Shown here: in pieces, positions 58,027-64,000 of the stretch
Layout of the letters: each line of letters opens with the position of its first letter
Numbering within the stretch: the first letter of the stretch is position 1
Source: Comamonas endophytica
GTDB taxonomy: Bacteria; Pseudomonadota; Gammaproteobacteria; Burkholderiales; Burkholderiaceae_C
NCBI RefSeq assembly: GCF_023634805.2
Contig: NZ_CP106881.1
Span: forward strand, 124,001 to 188,000
Direction of reading: 5' to 3'
DNA length: 64,000 bases
Position numbers and translations under genes: made by a program
The notes under the pieces: generated by a model
Seen by the model: the letters and a program-made list of their open reading frames with translations, nothing else
Told to the model about the DNA's origin: nothing
Databases searched by the model: none

Positions 58027-58053
58027 GACGGCAGGTTTTTGCGCCCTGCCGTC
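58027..58053 (+). other. Perfect 9-bp stem-loop in the leader of the Bug-type gene
   Basis: GACGGCAGG and CCTGCCGTC are exact complements separated by the loop TTTTTGCGC. It lies about 170 nt upstream of the start codon. It may be an RNA regulatory hairpin or an operator. There is no downstream T-run. Confidence 0.45.
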
Positions 58054-58221
58054 GCTCTACGACCTAGAGACAAACACCCATTGATGGCGGAAACACCCTC
58101 CCCGATCATCGAATCAGCCCATTTGCTTCAGCCCGAGCGGCCGCAGCGTCCCACTGCCACCCGCAGTCGCGCGCGTGCGGCCAGCTGTTCCTTTCGATCC
58201 GCCAACGGAGTTTGTTGTTTC

Positions 58222-59205
58222 ATGTTTCGTCCACTGCTCACCGCCACCGTGATGGCCTGCGCTGCCACGGCCAGCTTCACCGCCGCCGCCCAGGCCCCTG
58301 CCACCGACTATCCGAACAAGCCGATCCGCATGGTCATTCCGTTCCCCCCGGGCGGCGGCACCGACATCCTGGCGCGCGTGGTGGCCAACAAGCTCACCGA
58401 AGTCACGAAGTGGACCGTCGTGCCCGAGAACAAGGCCGGCGCCGGGGGCACCATCGGCATCACCGATGCGGCCAAGGCGGCGCCCACCGGCTATGACATG
58501 GTCATGGGCCAGAAGGACAACCTGGTGCTGGGCCCGTACCTGTACAAGAACCTGCCCTGGGACCCGGTGCGCGACCTGACTCCGGTGGCGCACGTGGCCT
58601 ATACGCCGGTCGTCATCGCCACCAGCGTCAACTCGCCCTACAAGACCGTGGCCGACGTCATTGCCGCAGCCAAGGCCAACCCCGGCAAGATCACCTATGG
58701 CTCGCCCGGCAACGGCACCAGCATCCATATCGCCGGCGTGCAGCTGGAAAAGGCGGCTGCGGTGCAGCTGACCCACGTGCCCTACAAGGGCTCCAATCCC
58801 GCGCTGATGGACGCTCTGGCGGGCAATGTGGACCTGCTGGTGTCCTCCGTCCCCTCGGCCATCGGCCAGATCAAGGCCGGCAAGCTGCGCGCGCTGGCCG
58901 TGACCTCGGCCAAGCGCTCGAGCTCGCTGCCCGACGTGCCCACGCTGGCCGAAACCGGCATCAAGGGCTTCGACGTCAGCACCTGGTACGGCCTGTTCAT
59001 GCCTGCCAACACGCCCGCGGCCATCGTCACCAAGGTCAATGCCGAGGTCAACCGCCTGCTGGCCATGCCCGAGATCCGCGACGCGATCCTGGCCCAGGGT
59101 GCAGAACCCCAGGCCATGAGCGTGGCCAACTTCGAGCGCATGTTCAAGGCCGACTTCAAGGCCTCGAAGCAGGTCGTCGAGGACTCGGGCGCGAAGATCC
59201 AGTAA
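58222..59205 (+). CDS. Bug-family (TctC-type) extracytoplasmic solute-binding protein
   Basis: The 327-residue protein has a signal peptide (residues 1-24, ending TAAAQA). The mature protein begins with the Bug signature YPNKPIRMVIPFPPGGGTDI. GAGGTIGITDAAKAAPTGYDM and HVPYKGSNPALMDALAGNVDL are also characteristic. These proteins bind carboxylated or amide solutes for tripartite tricarboxylate transporters, but most are orphans in Burkholderiales. No tctA/tctB membrane genes are adjacent, so this one is also an orphan here. A GGAG lies 12-15 nt before the ATG. A good terminator follows. Confidence 0.94.
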   Translation: MFRPLLTATVMACAATASFTAAAQAPATDYPNKPIRMVIPFPPGGGTDILARVVANKLTEVTKWTVVPENKAGAGGTIGITDAAKAAPTGYDMVMGQKDNLVLGPYLYKNLPWDPVRDLTPVAHVAYTPVVIATSVNSPYKTVADVIAAAKANPGKITYGSPGNGTSIHIAGVQLEKAAAVQLTHVPYKGSNPALMDALAGNVDLLVSSVPSAIGQIKAGKLRALAVTSAKRSSSLPDVPTLAETGIKGFDVSTWYGLFMPANTPAAIVTKVNAEVNRLLAMPEIRDAILAQGAEPQAMSVANFERMFKADFKASKQVVEDSGAKIQ

Positions 59206-59228
59206 GCTGCCGATCGCTCTTGCGCCAA

Positions 59229-59262
59229 GGCGCCCTGTCCGATCCGGGCCGGGCGCTTTTTT
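59229..59262 (+). terminator. Rho-independent terminator of the Bug-type gene
   Basis: GCGCCC (59230-59235) pairs with GGGCGC (59251-59256), with partial pairing inside the loop, and is followed by TTTTTT. It lies 24 nt after the stop codon and just before the convergent LysR gene end. Confidence 0.85.
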
Positions 59263-59272
59263 CATGGCTGGA

Positions 59273-60178
59273 TCAACTAGCGCAAGGCATATGCCGCTGC
59301 AGGAAATCGACAAAGGCATGCACCTTGCGCGAATGCCGGCGATTGGGCAGCCAGGCCGCGTGAATGTTCACGTCCTGGTCCTGTGGATTGATGGCGTAGT
59401 CGGCGAAAAGCCGCTGCAGCCGCCCGGCGCGCACATCCTCCTCGACCAGCCACTGCGCCAGCAGCGCGATGCCAGAGCCGCCCAATGCGGCTTCGCGCAG
59501 GATGTCCGCATTGTTGGCCGCCAGCCTGCCGTCGACTTCCACCGCCTGCACCGCGCCGCCGCGCAGGAACGACCAGCGCTGCGGCCCCGCCTGGTAGGCA
59601 AAGCGCAGGCACTCATGCAGTGCCAGATCCTCGGGCCTGGCGGGCGTTCCATGGCATGCCAGGTATCCCGGGCTCGCCACCACATGGCGCCGATGTCCGG
59701 CCAACGGGCGCACGATCAGCTGCGGGTGGTGTTCCGGCGTGCCGATGCGCACGGCCACGTCGATGCGCTCGGCCGCCAGATCGACATAGGCATCGGACAG
59801 CACCAGCTCCAGCGAGACCCTGGGATGCGCGCGCAGGAAAGCGGCGATGTGCGGCCCCACGCACAGGCGACCGAAGCTCACCGGCACCGACACCCGCAGC
59901 GGCCCGACCGCCTCCGATCCCCCATCCGCCACGCTGGCATCGGCCTCGTCGAGGTCGGACAGCAGCCGCGCCACCTGCTCCAGATAGGCAGCGCCGGCAT
60001 CGGTCAGCGTCACCTGGCGTGTCGAGCGCGTCAGCAGCGCCACTCCCAGCGATGCCTCGAGCCCGTCGATGAGCCGCGTGACTGACGAGGTGGCGACCGC
60101 GCGCCGCTGCGCGGCCCTGGAGAAGCCCCCGGTCTGCGCCACATCCATGAAAACACGCAAGGCAAGCAATTTGTCCAT
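59273..60178 (-). CDS. LysR-family transcriptional regulator
   Basis: The 301-residue protein has an N-terminal winged helix-turn-helix (residues 1-60, MDKLLALRVFMDVAQTGGFS then SSVTRLIDGLEASLGV). The effector domain spans about 90-295. The N-terminal residues match the CrgA-like LysR group, where the DNA-binding motif follows the pattern seen here. I chose ATG 60178 because the upstream in-frame sequence has no homology and the LysR domain always starts near residue 1. It is divergent from an MFS exporter gene, with a LysR-type box between them, so it probably controls that gene and itself. Confidence 0.93.
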   Translation of the reverse strand: MDKLLALRVFMDVAQTGGFSRAAQRRAVATSSVTRLIDGLEASLGVALLTRSTRQVTLTDAGAAYLEQVARLLSDLDEADASVADGGSEAVGPLRVSVPVSFGRLCVGPHIAAFLRAHPRVSLELVLSDAYVDLAAERIDVAVRIGTPEHHPQLIVRPLAGHRRHVVASPGYLACHGTPARPEDLALHECLRFAYQAGPQRWSFLRGGAVQAVEVDGRLAANNADILREAALGGSGIALLAQWLVEEDVRAGRLQRLFADYAINPQDQDVNIHAAWLPNRRHSRKVHAFVDFLQRHMPCAS

Positions 60179-60185
60179 ATCGATT

Positions 60186-60212
60186 TTGCGTCCATCGCAA
60201 CGGCGAATTGCG
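60186..60212. promoter_or_regulatory. LysR-type box between the LysR and MFS genes
   Basis: TTGCG-TCCAT-CGCAA (60186-60200) is a perfect inverted repeat with an internal T-N11-A, the LysR consensus. A further TTGCG half-site lies at 60208-60212, 22 bp after the first. This matches the usual recognition-plus-activation layout. Confidence 0.6.
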
Positions 60213-60325
60213 AAATGCACATATTCAGTAAACCCAGAGCAAAGGCTAATCTCTGCACATCGCCGGCGCAAGCCTCACACTTCGTTCCTGGCATCCATCA
60301 GGCCCCCGCTTTCAAAGATCACACC

Positions 60326-61534
60326 ATGTCCAGCCGCCCTGCTCCCAACGCTGCCCTGCAGCCCTCGTCCTCCGCCGGCCTGCCGCACTCCCTGACCCTG
60401 CTGATGGCCAGCGGCGCGGGGCTGGCCGTTGCATCGCTCTATTACAGCCAGCCGATGCTGGGGGTGCTGGGGGGCGAGATCGGGGCCTCCACGCAGGCCG
60501 TGGGGCTGCTGCCGACGCTCACGCAGCTGGGCTATGCGTCGGGCCTGCTGTTCCTGGCGCCGCTGGGCGACCGGCACGACCGGCGCAGCATCATCCTGGG
60601 CAAGTCCATCGTGCTGTGCCTGGCGCTGCTGCTGGCGGCAAGCGCGCCTTCGCTGGGCGTGCTGCTCGCGGCCAGCCTGGTCATCGGCTTGGCCGCGACG
60701 CTGGCGCAGGACATCGTGCCCGCGGCCGCGACGCTGGCGCCCGACAGCCAGCGCGGCAAGGTCGTGGGCATGGTGATGACCGGCCTGCTGCTGGGCATTT
60801 TGCTGTCGCGCGTCGTGAGCGGCTTCGTCGCCGAGCAATGGGGCTGGCGCGTGATGTTCGCGGGCGCCGCGGCGAGCATCGCGCTGCTGGGGCTGACCGC
60901 ATGGCGGCGCCTGCCGCGCTTCGCCGCCACCACGCAGCTGCCCTACGTGGCGCTGCTGGGCTCGCTGGCCACGCTGTGGCGCCAGCACCCGGCGCTGCGC
61001 CGCGCGACCGTGGCCCAGGCGCTCCTGGCGGTGGGCTTCAGTGGATTCTGGTCGACGCTGGCGGTGCTGCTGCATGGTGCGCCCTTCCACCTGGGCGCCG
61101 CGGCTGCGGGCGCGTTTGGACTGGCTGGCGCCGCGGGCGCGCTCGTTGCTCCCGTGGCCGGGCGCCTGGCCGACCGGCGCGGCCCGGTGCTGGTGACGCG
61201 GGTCGGCACCGGCCTGGTGGCGGCCTCTTTTGCCGCCATGGCGCTCATGGCTTTCCTGCCGCCGGGCGCGCAGCTGTGGCTGCTGGTCGCCTGCGCCATC
61301 GGCTTCGACCTGGGGTTGCAGGCGGCTCTGATCGCGCACCAGACCATCGTCTACGGCCTGGACGCGGGCGCGCGCGGCCGCATCAATGCGGTGCTGTTCA
61401 CCGGCATGTTCATCGGCATGGCGCTGGGCTCGGCGGCGGCGGCGCTGCTGTTCGCGCGCTGGGGCTGGATGGGCGTGACGGCGCTGGCGACGGCCTCGGC
61501 GCTGGCAGCGTTTGCCCTGCGCATGCGCCGCTAA
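60326..61534 (+). CDS. Major facilitator superfamily transporter (probable exporter)
   Basis: The 402-residue membrane protein has about 12 helices in two halves. It has the MFS loop motif GDRHDRR between helices 2 and 3 and GRLADRRG between helices 8 and 9. The opening LAVASLYYSQPMLGVLGGEI is typical of the DHA1-like exporters related to E. coli YgaY/YnfM. The substrate is unknown. ATG 60326 follows ACACC without a strong ribosome-binding site. The frame extends upstream, but that part has no membrane segments. It overlaps the convergent LysR gene by 4 bp. Confidence 0.88.
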   Translation: MSSRPAPNAALQPSSSAGLPHSLTLLMASGAGLAVASLYYSQPMLGVLGGEIGASTQAVGLLPTLTQLGYASGLLFLAPLGDRHDRRSIILGKSIVLCLALLLAASAPSLGVLLAASLVIGLAATLAQDIVPAAATLAPDSQRGKVVGMVMTGLLLGILLSRVVSGFVAEQWGWRVMFAGAAASIALLGLTAWRRLPRFAATTQLPYVALLGSLATLWRQHPALRRATVAQALLAVGFSGFWSTLAVLLHGAPFHLGAAAAGAFGLAGAAGALVAPVAGRLADRRGPVLVTRVGTGLVAASFAAMALMAFLPPGAQLWLLVACAIGFDLGLQAALIAHQTIVYGLDAGARGRINAVLFTGMFIGMALGSAAAALLFARWGWMGVTALATASALAAFALRMRR

Positions 61535-62433
61535 CAGGGAAGAATGCCGGGCAGCAGCGGGCGATCGAGCCGCTGCACCCACCACTTGAGCGCCTCGCCC
61601 ATGCGCTCGGGGTTCCAGGCCAGCCAGAAGCCCTCGGGCGGACGCGGCTGCTCCAGCTGCAGCTCGACCAGCACGCCCTGTTCGAGTTCGCCCAGCACGC
61701 AGGCGCGCGGCAGGTAGCCATGGCCCAGGCCCGCGCACTGCGCCGCGATCTTGGCCTGCATGTCGGGCACCGTGATGCGCCGCTGGCCCAGCATCAACCC
61801 CACCGTGCGGCTGGCCGAGGAGCGCGCGCTATCGCCGACGACGATGGCCGTGTGCCGAAGCAGATCGTCGCGCGCCAGCGGGCGCTTGATCTGCGCCAGC
61901 GGGTGCGTGGCGGTGACACAGAAAATGAATTCCAGGCTGCCCACCGACACCGCCTTGTAGCCGCCCCCGGGCGGCCCCTCGCCCGCGGCAACGATCAGGT
62001 CGGCGCGGCCCTCGCGCAGCATTTCCCACGTGCCCGTCATCACCTCGGTGCCTATGCGCAGGCGCGTGCCGCAGTTCAGCTCCTCGAAGGCGCAGATGTC
62101 GGGGTTGAAGGCGCTGGTGGGAATCAGCGAGTCATGCACCAGCCGCAGCTCCGACTCGAAGCCGGTGGCGATCTGCCGCATGCGCGACTCCAGCTGCTGC
62201 GCCGCGGTCAGCAGCCAGCGCCCTTCCTTGAGCATTTCCTGGCCGGCCGGAGTGAGCGTGACGCGCGGGCCGCTGCGCACGAACAGCGCCAGCCCGAGCT
62301 GATCCTCCAGCTTGGCGACCGCGTAGGAGATGGTGGACGGTACCTTGTACAAGCGCTCCGCGGCCGCGGCAAAGGAGCCGTGGCGCGCAATGGCGTCGAT
62401 GATCTCTATGGCTTCGAGGGTCAATTTGAGCAT
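61531..62433 (-). CDS. LysR-family transcriptional regulator
   Basis: The 300-residue regulator has the helix-turn-helix in residues 1-60 (LTLEAIEIIDAIARHGSFAA, then KVPSTISYAVAKLEDQLG) and an effector domain after about residue 90. It is divergent from the pirin gene with 140 bp between starts, so the pirin/hydrolase genes are likely targets. The stop overlaps the MFS stop by 4 bp. A weak dyad with ATCGAT (62443 area) lies near its own start, but no clear T-N11-A box was confirmed. Confidence 0.92.
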   Translation of the reverse strand: MLKLTLEAIEIIDAIARHGSFAAAAERLYKVPSTISYAVAKLEDQLGLALFVRSGPRVTLTPAGQEMLKEGRWLLTAAQQLESRMRQIATGFESELRLVHDSLIPTSAFNPDICAFEELNCGTRLRIGTEVMTGTWEMLREGRADLIVAAGEGPPGGGYKAVSVGSLEFIFCVTATHPLAQIKRPLARDDLLRHTAIVVGDSARSSASRTVGLMLGQRRITVPDMQAKIAAQCAGLGHGYLPRACVLGELEQGVLVELQLEQPRPPEGFWLAWNPERMGEALKWWVQRLDRPLLPGILPC

Positions 62434-62573
62434 GTTCGAAATTATCGATGATGAATCGTGAAAAGCTTCAACCTCGAAACTTGCACAAAGCGGGAAACTA
62501 CATCCATCGCAGCAAGGAACGCAGCAAAACGCCGAAGACCTTGCATGAATTTCATCGAACGAAAGGACGCATC

Positions 62574-63293
62574 ATGATCGACATCCGCAAATCCGACGAC
62601 CGGGGCCGCGCAAATCACGGCTGGCTGCAATCGCGCCATACCTTCTCCTTCAGCAGTTACCGCGATCTGCGCCAGCAGGGTTTCTCCGACCTGCTGGTGA
62701 TCAACGACGACCACGTGGCCCCGGCCAAGGGTTTCGGCACGCACGGCCACCGCGACATGGAGATCTTCTCCTATGTGCTCGAAGGCGAGCTGGCGCACAA
62801 GGACTCGATGGGCACCGGCTCGGTGATCGTTCCCGGCGACGTGCAGATGATGAGCGCCGGCAGCGGCGTGCAGCACAGCGAGTTCAACCACTCTGCCGAG
62901 CAGCCGGTGCACTTCCTGCAGATCTGGATCGTGCCCAACGAGCGCGGCGCCGAGCCCCGCTACCAGCAGGTGCGCTTCGAGGAAGCCGACAAGCGCGGCC
63001 AGCTGCGCCTGATCATCGCGCCCAACGGCGAAAACGGCGCGCTGGCGGTGCGCCAGGATGCGCGGGTCTATGCCGGCCTGTTCGACGGCGACGAAGCCGC
63101 CACGCTCGATGTGGGCGCCAACCGCAATGTGTATGTGCATGTGGCGCGCGGCAGCCTGGAAGTCAACGGCGAGCGCCTGTCCGAAGGCGACGGCGCACGG
63201 ATCCGCAACGCCCCGGCGCTGCGCTTCGGCAAGGGCGAGAACGCCGAGGTGCTGGTGTTCGACCTGCGCCCCAACGAGCTGCCCACGATGTGA
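62574..63293 (+). CDS. Pirin-family protein
   Basis: The 239-residue bicupin has probable metal ligands H57 and H59 in GFGTHGHRDMEIF and H101 and E103 in GSGVQHSEFN. The opening MIDIRKSDDRGRANHGWLQS matches the YhhW/pirin subfamily closely. Bacterial pirins bind iron or other metals, and some act as quercetin dioxygenases or modulate pyruvate dehydrogenase. Which applies here is unknown. AAAGG lies 8-12 nt before ATG 62574. The hydrolase gene follows 46 bp later on the same strand. Confidence 0.93.
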   Translation: MIDIRKSDDRGRANHGWLQSRHTFSFSSYRDLRQQGFSDLLVINDDHVAPAKGFGTHGHRDMEIFSYVLEGELAHKDSMGTGSVIVPGDVQMMSAGSGVQHSEFNHSAEQPVHFLQIWIVPNERGAEPRYQQVRFEEADKRGQLRLIIAPNGENGALAVRQDARVYAGLFDGDEAATLDVGANRNVYVHVARGSLEVNGERLSEGDGARIRNAPALRFGKGENAEVLVFDLRPNELPTM

Positions 63294-63339
63294 GCCACGC
63301 TTTTTCCATCCACCCTTTTCAACTTCAGGAGACACCGCC

Positions 63340-64000
63340 ATGACCAACGCCCACATCGCCCAGCCCGTTGCCTACGCCAAGCCCGGCGCCACGCTGCTCA
63401 ATTCCCAGGACCACACCCTGGTGATGATCGACTTCCAGTCGCAGATGGCCTTTGCCACGCATTCCATCGATGCCACCACGCTGCGCAACAACGCGGCGCT
63501 GGTGTCCCATGCGGCGGCAGGCTTCGGTGTCTCCACCATCCTGACCACCGTCGCGGAGAAAAGCTTCAGTGGCCCGATGTTCGATGAAGTCACGGCGCCC
63601 TTCCCCGGCCAGGCCCTGCTCGACCGCACCTCGATGAACACCTGGGAGGACGGGGCCGTCATCCGCCGCGTCAACGAGATCGGCAAGCCGCGCATCGTGC
63701 TGGCCGGGCTGTGGACCAGCGTCTGCATCGTCGGCCCCGCGCTGTCGGCGCTGGACCAGGGTTTCGAGGTCTATGTCATTGCCGATGCCTGCGGCGATAT
63801 CTCCACCGAGGCCCACGAGCGCGCCATGGACCGCATGGTGCAGGCCGGCGCCCGCCCGATCACCGCGCTGCAATACCTGCTCGAGCTGCAGCGCGACTGG
63901 GCGCGCGGCGAGACCTATGAGTTGACGACCGGCATCGCCAAGAAGTTTGGCGGCGCATATGGCATCGGCATCAACTACGCGAAAAGCATGTTCAACGCCC
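63340..64000 (+). CDS. YcaC-like isochorismatase-family hydrolase (3' end outside window)
   Basis: The gene opens with ATG 63340 and is still open at the window end (220 codons seen). AGGAG lies 7-11 nt upstream of the ATG. The protein has the isochorismatase-fold Asp31 in VMIDFQSQM and nucleophile Cys129 in GLWTSVCIVG, separated by VAEKSFSGPMF. These match the YcaC-type cysteine hydrolases. Family members are about 208-225 residues, so most or all catalytic parts are visible. The substrate is unknown. It forms a likely operon with the pirin gene, and the pair is often found together under LysR control. Confidence 0.9.
   Translation, partial: MTNAHIAQPVAYAKPGATLLNSQDHTLVMIDFQSQMAFATHSIDATTLRNNAALVSHAAAGFGVSTILTTVAEKSFSGPMFDEVTAPFPGQALLDRTSMNTWEDGAVIRRVNEIGKPRIVLAGLWTSVCIVGPALSALDQGFEVYVIADACGDISTEAHERAMDRMVQAGARPITALQYLLELQRDWARGETYELTTGIAKKFGGAYGIGINYAKSMFNA

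Larger units (their letters stand above)
57785..58221. other. Non-coding region between SDR and Bug-type gene
   Basis: These 437 bp hold two perfect hairpins (57792-57816 and 58027-58053) and presumably the promoter of the Bug-type gene, which I could not place. An open frame runs through part of it into the Bug gene but has no ribosome-binding site or homology. No known riboswitch core was recognised. Confidence 0.5.

Overview
The window is a 64 kb piece of a GC-rich chromosome from a betaproteobacterium, most likely Burkholderiales and probably Comamonadaceae. This rests on the tripartite-tricarboxylate (Bug) type binding protein, the LysR-rich regulation, the gene families present and the high GC content. 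No genus is claimed. There is one tRNA (Gly, CCC anticodon). No rRNA, CRISPR array, integrase or transposase was seen.

Region 1 (0-24.6 kb): a tRNA-Gly, an orphan NUC-type endonuclease, an intergenic patch of dispersed inverted repeats, and then a minus-strand type I secretion cluster. The cluster contains a giant surface protein of 5977 residues (17.9 kb, 28% of the window), a TolC-like outer-membrane channel, a LapB-type ABC exporter and an HlyD-type adaptor. The last three overlap by 4 nt each. The giant protein has a BapA-type prefix domain and about 41 SWM-type repeats of 110 residues (330 bp). These are followed by a mixed zone with three Big_12-like Ig domains and then a tail in which one [beta-module plus RTX block] cassette is duplicated. 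This is the most distinctive system in the window.

Region 2 (25-32 kb): an RluA-family pseudouridine synthase, an AsmA-family envelope protein, an HD-GYP-like protein with altered signature residues, and a two-subunit 3-oxoacid CoA-transferase. The CoA-transferase operon is divergent from a PAS-LuxR regulator, with a near-perfect 22-bp dyad between them.

Region 3 (32-45 kb): catalase, an AhpD-like protein, ETF-ubiquinone oxidoreductase, a three-gene ABC importer of the TrpXYZ type, a second repeat-rich intergenic patch, the lysine permease LysP, an amidohydrolase and an acyl-CoA synthetase.

Region 4 (44-57 kb): the glycine cleavage operon gcvTHP, a soluble hybrid histidine kinase overlapping rluA, and a complete branched-chain amino-acid transporter livKHMGF whose last four genes are tightly coupled.

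Region 5 (57-64 kb): a short-chain dehydrogenase, a Bug-type binding protein, a LysR/MFS divergent pair, and a second LysR divergent from a pirin gene and a YcaC-like isochorismatase-family hydrolase that runs off the window end. Apart from region 1, most of this is ordinary core metabolism. Start codons were chosen by ribosome-binding site, family length and signal peptide, so many genes are shorter than their maximal open frame.
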